From NCBI GenBank assembly GCA_020161615.1, contig JAIUPD010000002.1:62001-126000 (forward strand): a DNA stretch of 64,000 nt. Reading direction: 5' to 3'. Each line of letters opens with the position of its first letter. Within the stretch, counting starts at the first letter, position 1. The notes beneath the pieces are model-generated. The model saw nothing but the letters and a program-made list of their open reading frames with translations. It did no database searches and was not told where the DNA came from. This document shows positions 7,940-16,406 of this stretch, piece after piece. The position numbers and the translations under genes were made by a program. Source of the DNA: Pseudomonadota bacterium (GTDB lineage Bacteria > Pseudomonadota > Alphaproteobacteria > Rhodobacterales > Rhodobacteraceae).

Positions 7940-8974
7940 TCACTTCGCCTTCACCACGGGGACCATGCCCATGGGCCGCCACATCAGGATCGCCACCATC
8001 AGGGCGATGTTGGAAATCAGCGCCAGTTTCGGCTCCATGAAGGCGGCGTAGTTCTGCACCAGACCCACGGTCAGCGCGCCGATGAAGCACCCTTCGACCG
8101 AGCCCAGGCCGCCGATGATCACCACGATGAACACCAGGATCATGATCTCGTTGCCCATATGGGCGGTGATCACCTCCTGATAGAGCGCCCACATCACGCC
8201 GCCGAGGCCGGCCAGCGCCGACCCGGCGATGAACACGCCGACGAAGACGCGGGTGATGTTGTAGCCGAGCGCCTGCACCATCTCGGGATTCTCGACCCCG
8301 GCGCGAACGATGAGGCCCAGCTTGGTGCGCCGCAGCACCAGCCTGAGCCCGAGGAAGACGATCAGCCCCACGGCGACCGCGACCAGCCGGTATTTCTCCA
8401 GCGCGGCGCCGGCGAAGGTGATGGCGCCTTTCAGCGTCTCGGGCCGGGCGATGACGATCTCATGCCCGCCCCAGATCACATAGATCAGCTGTTCGGCGAC
8501 AATGAGCCCGCCCATGGTGACCAGGATCTGTTTCAGATGGCTGCCATAGACCGGGCGCACGATGACCCGCTCGAAGGCCCAGCCCATGCCGCCGGTGACG
8601 ATCATCGCCGCCAGCACCGCGCCGGCGATGGCCAGCAGGTTCAGCAGCAGCGAGGGCGCGCCGGTCATCTGGCCCAGGGCCAGCAGCACGGTGGTGCCCA
8701 CAAAGGCCCCGAACGAGATGAAGGCGCCATGGCCGAAGTTGATGACATCCATCAGGCCGAAGACCAGCGTCATGCCCGAGGCGATGACGAAGATCATCAT
8801 CCCCATGGCGAGGCCCGAGACGGTCAGCGTCAGCCAGGACGAGGACGAGGGAATGATCAGGTAGCCGACGACGATCAGCACCGGCACCAGCAGCACCGGC
8901 AGCCAGGGCCGCAGACGCTCGGCCAGCGGCAGCTTGGTCATCGTAGGGGTATGGGTGGGGGCGGAATCGGTCAT
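7940..8974 (-). CDS. livH: LIV-type ABC transporter permease LivH
   Basis: The 344-residue inner-membrane permease is the LivH partner of LivM. After a polar N-terminus it has about eight membrane segments, including the family motif GLMDVINFGHGAFISFGAF near residue 75-95, and GLGSVEGCFIGALTVG in the C-terminal half. The start at 8974 overlaps the stop of the upstream livF-type ATPase by four bases. Gene order in transcription is binding protein, livG, livF, livH, livM, hydrolase. The N-terminus (MTDSAPTHTPTMTK) is longer than usual, so a later start at Met12 is possible. Confidence 0.92.
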   Translation of the reverse strand: MTDSAPTHTPTMTKLPLAERLRPWLPVLLVPVLIVVGYLIIPSSSSWLTLTVSGLAMGMMIFVIASGMTLVFGLMDVINFGHGAFISFGAFVGTTVLLALGQMTGAPSLLLNLLAIAGAVLAAMIVTGGMGWAFERVIVRPVYGSHLKQILVTMGGLIVAEQLIYVIWGGHEIVIARPETLKGAITFAGAALEKYRLVAVAVGLIVFLGLRLVLRRTKLGLIVRAGVENPEMVQALGYNITRVFVGVFIAGSALAGLGGVMWALYQEVITAHMGNEIMILVFIVVIIGGLGSVEGCFIGALTVGLVQNYAAFMEPKLALISNIALMVAILMWRPMGMVPVVKAK

Positions 8975-9693
8975 GCGGTTTCCATCTTCAGGCCCATCAG
9001 GCGTTCCTGCAGGCCGGTGTCCGAGGCCAGCTCCTTCATGCTGCCGGTCCAGATGATCTTTCCGTCATCCATGACCGCGACATGATCGCCCAGCGCCTTG
9101 GCCAGCGAGAAATTCTGCTCGACCATAAGGATCGAGGCGCCGCGGTTCTTCAGATCCTTCAGCGCCTTGGCGAGGGTGGCGACGATGGCGGGGGCCAGCC
9201 CCTTGGAGGGTTCGTCGATCAGGTAGAGTTCGCGGTCCTCGACCACGGCACGGGCGACCGAGAGCATCTGCTTCTGCCCGCCCGACAGCGTGCCCGCGGC
9301 GGATTTCCAGAAGGTGCGCAGCGCCGGAAAGGCCTCGAAGATCCAGTCGAGCCGTTCGGGGATCGGCTGGCCGGACAGCGCAGCGAGGCGGATGTTCTCC
9401 TCGACCGTGAGGTCGGCGAAGATCCCCATATCCTCGGGCACGAAGCCGATCCCGCGGCGGGCGATCTGTGCCGGGCTGAGGCCGTTGATATGCGCGCCGT
9501 CGAGCAGGATCTCACCCTGATGCGGCTTCCAAAGGCCCATGATGGTGCGCAGGGTGGTGGTCTTGCCCGCGCCGTTGCGGCCCAGAAGCATGGTGACGGC
9601 GCCGCGCGGCACGTCGAAATCGACGCCGTGCAGGATGTGGTATTGGGCAATGTCGGTCTTGACGCCCTTCAGTTGCAGAATGGGGTCAGACAT
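8971..9693 (-). CDS. livF: LIV-type ABC transporter ATP-binding protein LivF
   Basis: The 240-residue ABC ATPase energises the import channel from the cytoplasmic side. Walker A is GRNGAGKT near residues 38-45, the Q-loop region is PEDMGIFADLTV, the ABC signature is LSGGQKQML, and Walker B is LYLIDEPSKGLAP. The EPSKGLAP Walker B and the length match LivF rather than LivG. It overlaps livG upstream by 8 bp and livH downstream by 4 bp, which indicates tight translational coupling within one operon. Confidence 0.92.
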   Translation of the reverse strand: MSDPILQLKGVKTDIAQYHILHGVDFDVPRGAVTMLLGRNGAGKTTTLRTIMGLWKPHQGEILLDGAHINGLSPAQIARRGIGFVPEDMGIFADLTVEENIRLAALSGQPIPERLDWIFEAFPALRTFWKSAAGTLSGGQKQMLSVARAVVEDRELYLIDEPSKGLAPAIVATLAKALKDLKNRGASILMVEQNFSLAKALGDHVAVMDDGKIIWTGSMKELASDTGLQERLMGLKMETA

Positions 9694-10450
9694 CCGTGAG
9701 TTCCTTGCCCAGATAGGCCTCCTGCACCACGGCCGAGGCCATGACCTCGGCCGGTTGGCCGTCAGCGACCAGCGCGCCGTTGTGCAGGACGATGATGCGG
9801 TCGGCGAGCGAGCGGATCACGTCCATCTTGTGTTCCACCAGCAGGACGGTGGCTTGCGGGTCGGCCTTGATCCCAGCGATCAGGTCCAGGATCACCGGCG
9901 CCTCCTCGACCGACATGCCGGCGGTGGGTTCGTCGAACATGAAGACCCGGGGCTTCAGGGCGATCATCGCCGCGACCTCCAGCTTGCGCTGGTCGCCGTG
10001 CGACAGGGCGCTGACCACCTGGTCGCGCAGCGCCGTCAGGCGCACGCGGTCCAGCACCGCCTTGGCTTCCTCGATCAGGTCGCGATGGCCCATCGCCATG
10101 GTCCAGAGGTTGAAGCCCCGCCGCTCGCGCGCCTGGATCACCAGACGGACATTTTCCAGGACGGTAAGTCGGGGGAAGAGGTTGGTCAGCTGAAAGGCCC
10201 GGCCGAGCCCGGCCTCGGTCCGGGCCGAGGGCGAAAGCCCGGTGATGTCGCGGCCCATCAGCTCGACCCGGCCCGAGGTGGCGCGGATCTGGCCCGAGAT
10301 CAGGTTGAAATAGGTGGTCTTGCCGGCGCCGTTGGGGCCGACGATGGCGGTCAGCTCGCCGGGGGTGAAGGCGCAGCTCACGCGGTCCACGGCGACATGG
10401 CCGCCGAAGCGCACGGTCAGATCCTGGGTGACGAGAGAAGGCTGGGGCAT
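9686..10450 (-). CDS. livG: LIV-type ABC transporter ATP-binding protein LivG
   Basis: This 254-residue ABC ATPase is the LivG partner of LivF. Walker A is GPNGAGKTTYFN near residues 38-45, LGRAFQLTNLFPRLTV follows the Q-loop, and Walker B is VFMFDEPTAGMS. The ABC signature is LSHGDQRKLEV, where LSHG replaces the usual LSGG; this variant is common in LivG-type subunits. The C-terminal PAEVMASAVVQEAYLGK is the LivG tail. It is separated from the binding-protein gene by 121 bp that hold a strong hairpin and a dispersed repeat, while it overlaps livF by 8 bp. Confidence 0.92.
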   Translation of the reverse strand: MPQPSLVTQDLTVRFGGHVAVDRVSCAFTPGELTAIVGPNGAGKTTYFNLISGQIRATSGRVELMGRDITGLSPSARTEAGLGRAFQLTNLFPRLTVLENVRLVIQARERRGFNLWTMAMGHRDLIEEAKAVLDRVRLTALRDQVVSALSHGDQRKLEVAAMIALKPRVFMFDEPTAGMSVEEAPVILDLIAGIKADPQATVLLVEHKMDVIRSLADRIIVLHNGALVADGQPAEVMASAVVQEAYLGKELTDV

Positions 10451-10492
10451 GGCAGGCCTTTTCGAGGGGAGGATGGCGCGTGCGGCAAGGTT

Positions 10493-10545
10493 CGGGGGGC
10501 CAGCCCCCCGAGCCCCCCGGGATATTTGAAGCGCAAAGATGAAGG
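10493..10545 (-). repeat. Intra-operon GC hairpin plus dispersed-repeat core
   Basis: Between the binding-protein gene and livG there is a hairpin with arms CGGGGGG (10493-10499) and CCCCCCG (10504-10510). It is followed by the AT-rich core GGGATATTTG...GCGCAAAGATGAAGG at 10519-10545. The same composite (hairpin plus core, same relative orientation) occurs at 6.0, 30.2, 33.0 and 35.1 kb. Being inside an operon, it would act as a partial terminator or RNA stabiliser that raises binding-protein output over the membrane subunits. No clear U-tract follows the hairpin. Confidence 0.65.
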
Positions 10546-10571
10546 GGCGCGGCGGACGCGCCCCCGGCCGA

Positions 10572-11747
10572 TCACTGGTTGCGGATCGGGATGTCCATCA
10601 TGTCGGGCGTGATCTCGCGCACCAGTTCCGGCACGGCCCATTCGACGCCGTCATGCAGGGCGATGCGGAAGTGGTACATGGATTGCATCGCCTGGTGGTC
10701 CTCGGCGCGGAACCACATTTCGCCCTTCGGCGTCTCGAAGTGCATGCCTTCCATGGCGGTGATCAGCTCCTCGGCATCGGCCGAGCCGCCGGTGGCGCGC
10801 AGCGCCTCGACAATGGCGATCCCGGCCGCCATGCCGCCCGCGGTGAAGAAGTCGGGCGGGGTGCCGTAGCGTTCCATGTGCTGTTCGACGAACCACTGGT
10901 TCACCGGATTCTGCGGGATCTCGTAGTAGTAGTACGTCGCGCCTTCCATGCCGGGGAAGTCGCGATAGCCGACCATCGCGGGCAGGATATTGCCGCCGGT
11001 GGCCATCTGGATGCCGAACCGGCCCGGATCCATCGCTTGGATGCGGCCCATCGGGTTGCCGCCGCCGGCCCAGATCACGAACAGGCGGCGGTCGCCTTCG
11101 TGTTCCTGCAGGGCGTTGAAGATCCGCTCGGCGGCGGCGGTGAAATCGGTGGTGTCGGTGGGCACATATTCCTCGTGCACCAGCTGCGCGGGGGTTCCCG
11201 CCAGCGCCTCGCGGAAGGCGGCGATACCGTCACGGCCAAAGGCGTAATCCTGCGCCAGCGTGGCGATCACCACGCCCTCCTGCCCCAGCGCGATGGCGTT
11301 CGAGATGGCGTCCTGGCTGGAGTTGCGCCCGGTGCGGAAGATGTAGCGGTTCCAGTCGGCGCCGGTGATCGAATCGGCCACCGCAGGCTCGACCAGCAGG
11401 ATGCGTTCGTATTCCTCGGCCACTGGCAGCATGGCCAACGCCACGCCCGACGAGGTGGGGCCGACGGCGATATCGGCGCCGTCGTCGCCGAAAGCCTGCG
11501 CCAGCAGCGCGCGGCCCAGATCGGGGCGCAGCTGGCTGTCATATTCGGTGACAACGAGGTCGTTACCTTCCACCTGCATCGTGCCTTCGGTGGCGTATTC
11601 GAGGCCCATCATCAGGCCGATCTGGCTTTGCGCGGCATAGGCTTCCAGCGCGCCGGTCATGTCGTGGATATGGGCGATGCGGATTTCGTCGGCCATGGCG
11701 GGGGCGGTGGCCAAGGCAACGAAGGCCGCGCTCAACAGCAGTCTCAT
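10572..11747 (-). CDS. LIV-type ABC transporter periplasmic substrate-binding protein
   Basis: The 391-residue periplasmic binding protein (Peripla_BP_6/LivK-like) opens with a signal peptide, MRLLLSAAFVALATAPAMA, cleaved before DEIRIAHIHD. Two lobes follow, with the ligand-site motifs DMTGALEAY and VGPTSSGVALA typical of the class. I chose ATG 11747 because GGGAGGAATTC precedes it; the upstream in-frame starts run through an operator-like dyad. It heads the operon of livGFHM and the hydrolase. The protein is longer than LivK (about 370) and resembles binders of amides or aromatic acids as much as those of amino acids. The ligand is undetermined. Confidence 0.88.
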   Translation of the reverse strand: MRLLLSAAFVALATAPAMADEIRIAHIHDMTGALEAYAAQSQIGLMMGLEYATEGTMQVEGNDLVVTEYDSQLRPDLGRALLAQAFGDDGADIAVGPTSSGVALAMLPVAEEYERILLVEPAVADSITGADWNRYIFRTGRNSSQDAISNAIALGQEGVVIATLAQDYAFGRDGIAAFREALAGTPAQLVHEEYVPTDTTDFTAAAERIFNALQEHEGDRRLFVIWAGGGNPMGRIQAMDPGRFGIQMATGGNILPAMVGYRDFPGMEGATYYYYEIPQNPVNQWFVEQHMERYGTPPDFFTAGGMAAGIAIVEALRATGGSADAEELITAMEGMHFETPKGEMWFRAEDHQAMQSMYHFRIALHDGVEWAVPELVREITPDMMDIPIRNQ

Positions 11748-11765
11748 GAATTCCTCCCTGTTCGC

Positions 11766-11789
11766 AAACATGAACAATGATTCATGTTT
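11766..11789. promoter_or_regulatory. Perfect operator-like dyad upstream of the LIV binding-protein gene
   Basis: The sequence AAACATGAA (11766-11774), six spacer bases, then TTCATGTTT (11781-11789) is a perfect 9+9 bp inverted repeat. It sits 18 bases upstream of the binding-protein start, where a bound repressor would block transcription or early elongation. No regulator gene is adjacent, so the regulator must be elsewhere, or the site serves the divergent ABC-F gene. The arm length and 6-base spacer suit GntR- or TetR-type dimers; that is inference. Confidence 0.6.
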
Positions 11790-11955
11790 CACTTAGGGAT
11801 GCCGGGCGAATCCCTTTCTGTCAAGGAAACTTTGGCCGGTTCGGTTGAACTCGGGCACCAAGGGGTTAGATTGGGCGCGAACTACACCGGAGTCACCGCC
11901 ATGGATCGCCCTCTCGAAACCGTCGCCCTCAACGCCACGATTCGGGATGCCCTCC

Positions 11956-13536
11956 ATGCCTGCCCTGACCTCCGTCACCCTTGCCGCGCTCGGCTTCACC
12001 ACGCCTGACGGCGCGCCGCTTTTCACCGATCTGTCGCTGTCCTTCGGCCCCGGGCGCACCGGGTTGGTCGGCCGCAACGGCACCGGCAAGACCAGTCTTC
12101 TGCGTCTCATCGCCGGAGAGTTGACGCCTGCCTCGGGGCAGGTGCTTTGCCATGGCCGGGTGGCGATGCTGCGGCAGGTCCATGCCGGGAACCAGACGCT
12201 GGCCGACCTGTTCGGCCTCAGCGCGGCACTTGCGCTGCTGGACCGGGCCGAGGCCGGCGACGCCAGCGCCGAGGATCTGGCCGAGGCCGACTGGACCCTG
12301 CCGGCGCGGCTGGAATCGGCGTTGCTGGCGCTGGGTCTGCCGATGCCGCCCGACACGCCGCTCGCTGCCCTGTCCGGCGGGCAGGTGACGCGGGCGGCGC
12401 TGGCCGCGGCCCTGTTCGACGCGCCCGATATCCTGCTGCTGGACGAGCCGACCAACAACCTCGATGCCGAGGGACGGGCGGCGGTGCTGTCGGTTCTGGC
12501 CGGCTGGGAGCGAGCCGCGATCATCGTCAGCCATGACCGGGAGTTGCTGGAGCGGATGGATGCCATCGTCGAACTGACGACTCTGGGTGCCACCCGCTAC
12601 GGCGGCGGCTACAGCGCCTATCGCGCGCAGAAGGCGCTGGACCTGCAGGCGGCGGGGCAAGCGCTGGACCATGCCGCCCGTCAGCAGGCCGAGGTCGCGC
12701 GCCGCGCCCAGCAGGCGGCCGAGCGCAAGGCCCGCAGCGATGCGGCCGGGCGGCGGGTGCGGGCGCGGGGCGATCAGCCGAAGCTATTGCTCGACGCGCG
12801 CAAGGATCGGGCCGAGGGCACCGATGGCTCCGGCGCCCGGCTGCGCGAGGCGCGCGCGGCCGAGGCCGGGGCAGCGCTGGAGGCGGCGCGCGCCCGGGTC
12901 GAGATCCTGGAACCGATGCGGATGGACCTGCCGCCAACCGGGCTGCCCAACGACCGGATCGTGCTGCGGCTGGACCGGGTGACCGGCGGGCACGACCCGG
13001 CGCATCCGGTAATCCGCGATCTGTCGCTGACCCTGACCGGGCCCGAGCGTCTGGCCATTACCGGGCCGAACGGGTCGGGAAAATCCACGCTGATGGCGCT
13101 TATCACCGGGGCACTTTCGCCGCTGGCCGGAACGGTGGCGCGGCCGGTGCCGCTGGCGCTGCTCGATCAATCGGTGAGTCTGCTGGCGCCGGACGAAACG
13201 CTGCGCGAGGCCTTTTTGCGCCTCAACCCCGGGGCGGGGGAGAACACGGCGCGCGCGACCCTGGCGCGGTTCCTGTTCCGGGCCGAGGACGCCTTGCAGA
13301 AGGCCAGCGCGCTCAGCGGCGGGCAACGGCTGAGGGCCGGGCTGGCCTGCACGCTGGGCGGGCCCCGGCCCCCCGCGCTGCTGTTGCTGGACGAGCCGAC
13401 GAATCACCTGGACCTCGACGCGACCGAGGCGCTGGAAGCGGCGCTGGCAGGCTATGACGGGGCGCTGGTGGTGGTCAGCCACGACACCCGTTTCCTTGAG
13501 GCGCTGGCCCCGACCCGGCGGCTGACGCTGGGCTAG
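11956..13536 (+). CDS. ABC-F family ATPase (Uup/EttA-like translation factor)
   Basis: This soluble ATPase of about 526 residues has two ABC domains in one chain and no membrane segment, as in the ABC-F family that acts on ribosomes. First domain: Walker A GRNGTGKT, signature LSGGQVTRAAL, Walker B ILLLDEPTNNLDAEG. A charged linker rich in Arg, Ala and Gln (about residues 215-320) matches the P-site tRNA interaction motif. Second domain: Walker A GPNGSGKS, signature LSGGQRLRAGL, Walker B LLLLDEPTNHLDLD. The start is uncertain: ATG 11956 and ATG 11947 both lie near the first ABC domain and neither has a strong ribosome-binding site. The paralogue (Uup, EttA or YheS) cannot be named with certainty. 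Confidence 0.85.
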   Translation: MPALTSVTLAALGFTTPDGAPLFTDLSLSFGPGRTGLVGRNGTGKTSLLRLIAGELTPASGQVLCHGRVAMLRQVHAGNQTLADLFGLSAALALLDRAEAGDASAEDLAEADWTLPARLESALLALGLPMPPDTPLAALSGGQVTRAALAAALFDAPDILLLDEPTNNLDAEGRAAVLSVLAGWERAAIIVSHDRELLERMDAIVELTTLGATRYGGGYSAYRAQKALDLQAAGQALDHAARQQAEVARRAQQAAERKARSDAAGRRVRARGDQPKLLLDARKDRAEGTDGSGARLREARAAEAGAALEAARARVEILEPMRMDLPPTGLPNDRIVLRLDRVTGGHDPAHPVIRDLSLTLTGPERLAITGPNGSGKSTLMALITGALSPLAGTVARPVPLALLDQSVSLLAPDETLREAFLRLNPGAGENTARATLARFLFRAEDALQKASALSGGQRLRAGLACTLGGPRPPALLLLDEPTNHLDLDATEALEAALAGYDGALVVVSHDTRFLEALAPTRRLTLG

Positions 13537-13708
13537 TCTTGGGGTGCAACTGCGCTTCGGCCTTCCATGTGGAGGCCTTCGGCGCTACGCCTGTGACCGG
13601 CGGCGGGGGCTGGGGAGGCTGATCGACAAGATCACGGCCGGGCCCGTTTCCCCGGCTTCGGCCGATGCCGCCGCACGACAGGTTGGATGACGACAAGGAA
13701 CGCCCCCG

Positions 13709-14410
13709 ATGACCGACTACCTCTTCCCGCCCGCGCCGGTGCACAGCCTCAAGGTGCTGGGCCAGAGCGCCGAATACCCGGTGAACCGCATCTTCTGCGT
13801 CGGCCGGAACTATGAGGCGCATGCGGCCGAGATGGGCGGCACCGTCGACCGCGAGGCGCCCTGGTATTTCACCAAGACCCCCTCGGGCGCCTTCTGTGCC
13901 TCGGGCGCGACGGTGCCCTATCCGCCGGGGACCTCGAATTTCCACTATGAGATGGAGCTGGTGGTGGCCGTGGGCGCGTCGGTATTCAAGGGCGATCTGG
14001 CGGCGGGGCAGGCGGCGATCTTCGGCTATGGTTCGGGCCTGGACATGACCCGGCGCGACCGCCAGCAGGACGGCAAGGACAACCGCCGCCCCTGGGATCT
14101 GGGCAAGGATGTGGAACAATCGGCGGTGCTGACGGCGCTGACCCCGGCGGCCGCCATCCCCTCGCTGGCCGGGCGGCGCATCCATCTGGCGGTGAACGGC
14201 GTGACCCGGCAGGACGCGACGCTCGATGAACTCGTCTGGTCCCCGGCCGAGGTGATCAGCCATCTGTCGCATTACTATCACCTGATGCCCGGCGACATCA
14301 TCATGACCGGCACGCCCGCGGGCGTGGGTGCCGTGGTGGCGGGCGATGTCATCACCGGCGGTATCGACGGGCTGGAACCCATCGCGCTGACGCTGGGGGA
14401 GGCGGAATGA
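13709..14410 (+). CDS. Fumarylpyruvate / fumarylacetoacetate hydrolase family enzyme
   Basis: The 233-residue FAH-fold enzyme is the size of fumarylpyruvate hydrolase (NagK) and isomerase HpcE domains rather than of full-length fumarylacetoacetase. The metal-binding acidic cluster is visible as HYEMELVV near residues 79-86, and RNYEAHAAEM and GYGSGLDMTRRD are family motifs. It hydrolyses a C-C bond in a ring-cleavage product, giving fumarate plus pyruvate or acetoacetate. The next gene, overlapping by four bases, is a zeta-class GST-type isomerase that would make its substrate. The pair fits the lower gentisate (or homogentisate) pathway; no ring-cleaving dioxygenase lies in the window. Confidence 0.85.
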   Translation: MTDYLFPPAPVHSLKVLGQSAEYPVNRIFCVGRNYEAHAAEMGGTVDREAPWYFTKTPSGAFCASGATVPYPPGTSNFHYEMELVVAVGASVFKGDLAAGQAAIFGYGSGLDMTRRDRQQDGKDNRRPWDLGKDVEQSAVLTALTPAAAIPSLAGRRIHLAVNGVTRQDATLDELVWSPAEVISHLSHYYHLMPGDIIMTGTPAGVGAVVAGDVITGGIDGLEPIALTLGEAE

Positions 14411-15051
14411 TGCGGCTGCATGGCTATTTCCGCTCGTCCTCGAGCTATCGCTGCCGCATCGCGCTGAACCTCAAGGGGCTGGCCTATGAGCAGGTGTCGG
14501 TCCATCTGGTCAAGGATGGCGGGCAACAGAAAACCGCGGCCTACAAGGCGCTGAATCCGCAAGGCCTCGTGCCGACGCTGGAGGTGGACGGGCTGGTCCT
14601 GACGCAATCGCCCGCCATCCTCGAATGGCTGGAGGAAACGCACCCCGAGCCCGCGCTGCTCCCGACTGGCGCCGCCGACCGCGCCGCCGTCCGGGCCTTC
14701 TGCGCCGTCATCGCCTGCGAGATTCACCCGCTGCAGAACCTGCGCACGCTGCAATATCTGGAGGCCGAATTCGGTCAGGGGCAGGAGGGCAAGGAGGCCT
14801 GGTGCCAGCGCTGGATCGGCGACGGCCTCGCCGCCTGCGAGGCGCTGCTGGCCCAGCGCCCGGCCAGTACCTTCGCTTTCGGTGAGGGGCCGGGCATGGC
14901 CGAGGTCTATCTGATGCCGCAGATCTTCGCCGCGCGGCGCTTCAAGGTCGATCTTTCCGCCATGCCGCGGCTGAGTGCCATCGCCGCGGCCTGCGAGGCG
15001 ATTCCCGCCTTTGCCGAGGCCCATCCCAGCCGGCAGCCCGACGCCGAATGA
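14407..15051 (+). CDS. maiA: Zeta-class glutathione transferase: maleylpyruvate/maleylacetoacetate isomerase
   Basis: The 214-residue protein is a zeta-class glutathione S-transferase. Its N-terminal thioredoxin-like domain carries SSSSYRCRIAL at residues 10-20, matching the zeta signature SSCSxRVRIAL that binds glutathione. NPQGLVPTLEVDG and LTQSPAILEWLEE follow, then the helical C-terminal domain with NLRTLQYLE. These enzymes isomerise maleylpyruvate or maleylacetoacetate to the fumaryl form. The start overlaps the stop of the hydrolase gene by four bases, so both act in sequence and are made together. Whether the substrate is maleylpyruvate (gentisate route) or maleylacetoacetate is not settled by sequence. 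Confidence 0.88.
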   Translation: MMRLHGYFRSSSSYRCRIALNLKGLAYEQVSVHLVKDGGQQKTAAYKALNPQGLVPTLEVDGLVLTQSPAILEWLEETHPEPALLPTGAADRAAVRAFCAVIACEIHPLQNLRTLQYLEAEFGQGQEGKEAWCQRWIGDGLAACEALLAQRPASTFAFGEGPGMAEVYLMPQIFAARRFKVDLSAMPRLSAIAAACEAIPAFAEAHPSRQPDAE

Positions 15052-15072
15052 GCCTCGCCCGCCGCGCAAAGA

Positions 15073-15237
15073 GTGACCGACCGGTCAACAAATAATGCTT
15101 GCAGGAATCGCCGCCGCGTGGAACCTTGCACTCGCAACAAAGCGGGTGCGAGGGGCGCCCGTCGCGGGGATGCACGACAAACAAAAATATGTTGGCAATA
15201 TAATGCGACGTGTGCCATCACTTGCAACATAGTGCCA
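15073..15237 (+). promoter_or_regulatory. TRAP operon promoter region with TetR-like dyad and exact -10 box
   Basis: The 212 bp spacer before the TRAP operon is AT-rich in its second half. It holds the dyad TGACCG-AC-CGGTCA at 15073-15086, typical of TetR-type operators, and an exact TATAAT at 15199-15204. A near-inverted pair, TATGTTGGCAA (about 15189-15199) and TTGCAACATA (about 15223-15232), brackets that -10 box. The arrangement suggests a regulated sigma-70-type promoter. The -35 element is weak (ACGACA, 15173-15178), which fits a need for an activator. Confidence 0.5.
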
Positions 15238-15263
15238 GCATTGTGTCTTTGGGAGGAAAACAC

Positions 15264-16304
15264 ATGACCAAACGCAGAACGATCCTGGGTCTGATGGGGG
15301 CCGCTGCGGCGGTGGCCCTGACGGCCGGTGCGGCCTCGGCCCAGGAATTCACCCTTCGGATGCACCAGTTCCTGCCGGCGCAGGCCAACGTGCCGCGCGA
15401 CGTGCTGGACGTCTGGGCCGACAATGTCGAGCGCGATTCGAACGGGCGCATCCGCATCGAGCGTTACGCCTCGATGGCGCTGGGCGGCACGCCGCCCGAG
15501 CTGATGGATCAGGTCATGGACGGCGTGGCCGACATCATCTGGACCGTGAACGGCTACACTCCCGGCCGCTTCCCGCGGACCGAAGTCTTCGAACTGCCCT
15601 TCATGGTGGCCGATGCTCGCGCGGCCTCGTCGGCGCTGTGGCAGATGTATGAAGAGCACATGCAGGACGATTTCGCCGGCGTGCACATGCTGGCCACCTG
15701 GGTCCACGGCCCGGGCATGTTCCACACCAACCGTCCGGTTGCGCATCCCTCGGACCTGCAGGGCATGAAGATCCGCGGCGGCTCGCGCGGGGTGAACGAC
15801 CTGTTGGCCCTGGTCGGCGCCGAGGCTGTCGGCCTGCCCGTCTCGGGCGTGCCGGAAGCGCTGTCGCGCGGCGTGATCGACGGCACGACGATCCCGTGGG
15901 AAGTGACGACCGCCCTGCGCGTCGCGGAACTGGTGCATAACCATACCGAATTCGAAGGCCCGGCGCTGTATGTCCTGACCTTCTCGTTCGCGATGAACCA
16001 GGACACCTACGATTCGCTGCCCGAGGACCTGCAACAGGTGATCGACCAGAACTCGGGCCTCGAATTCTCGATCTTCGCGGGCGGCACGCAGGCCGATGCC
16101 GATGGTCCGGCCCGTCAGGCTGCGGTCGATGCGGGCAACAACATCGTCACCGTGTCCGAAGCGGATGCCGCCGAATGGCGCACGCTGGTCGAGCCGCTCT
16201 ATGCCACCTGGGTCGCGGACATGAATGGCCGCGGCATCGACGGGCAGGCCCTGATCGACCAGGCCCAGGCGCTGATGGCCGAATACGAGGCGGCGCATCA
16301 ATAA
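15264..16304 (+). CDS. dctP: TRAP transporter substrate-binding protein (DctP family), copy 1
   Basis: This 346-residue periplasmic receptor of a tripartite ATP-independent transporter is secreted by the signal peptide ending GAASAQ, with mature start EFTLRMHQFLPAQANV. DctP landmarks are GGTPPELMDQVMDGVADI, KIRGGSRG (holding the conserved carboxylate-binding Arg) and SRGVIDGTTIPWEV. ATG 15264 has GGAGGAAAA upstream. A second, closely similar receptor gene follows at 16407; the two align throughout. DctP receptors usually bind carboxylates. The ring-cleavage genes upstream and CoA-ligase genes downstream suggest an aromatic or phenylpropanoid acid, but this is inference. Confidence 0.92.
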   Translation: MTKRRTILGLMGAAAAVALTAGAASAQEFTLRMHQFLPAQANVPRDVLDVWADNVERDSNGRIRIERYASMALGGTPPELMDQVMDGVADIIWTVNGYTPGRFPRTEVFELPFMVADARAASSALWQMYEEHMQDDFAGVHMLATWVHGPGMFHTNRPVAHPSDLQGMKIRGGSRGVNDLLALVGAEAVGLPVSGVPEALSRGVIDGTTIPWEVTTALRVAELVHNHTEFEGPALYVLTFSFAMNQDTYDSLPEDLQQVIDQNSGLEFSIFAGGTQADADGPARQAAVDAGNNIVTVSEADAAEWRTLVEPLYATWVADMNGRGIDGQALIDQAQALMAEYEAAHQ

Positions 16305-16328
16305 GCCGCGCAGGCCACAACATGCCAG

Positions 16329-16353
16329 GGGGCGCGGTCGCAAGCCGCGCCCC
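16329..16353 (+). terminator. Intercistronic hairpin between the two dctP copies
   Basis: The arms GGGGCGCGG (16329-16337) and CCGCGCCCC (16345-16353) form a perfect 9 bp stem with a 7-base loop. Only a short pyrimidine stretch follows, so it may be a partial terminator or an mRNA-stabilising structure protecting the first receptor transcript. Confidence 0.55.
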
Positions 16354-16406
16354 TCTCGCACCATCGACCCGAGACTATCGACCGACCGGGCATCAGGGAG
16401 GACAGT

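Noticed and set aside
11784-12008. Short plus-strand ORF before the ABC-F gene
   Set aside because: It starts inside the operator-like dyad, has no good ribosome-binding site, and runs into the ABC-F gene in another frame.
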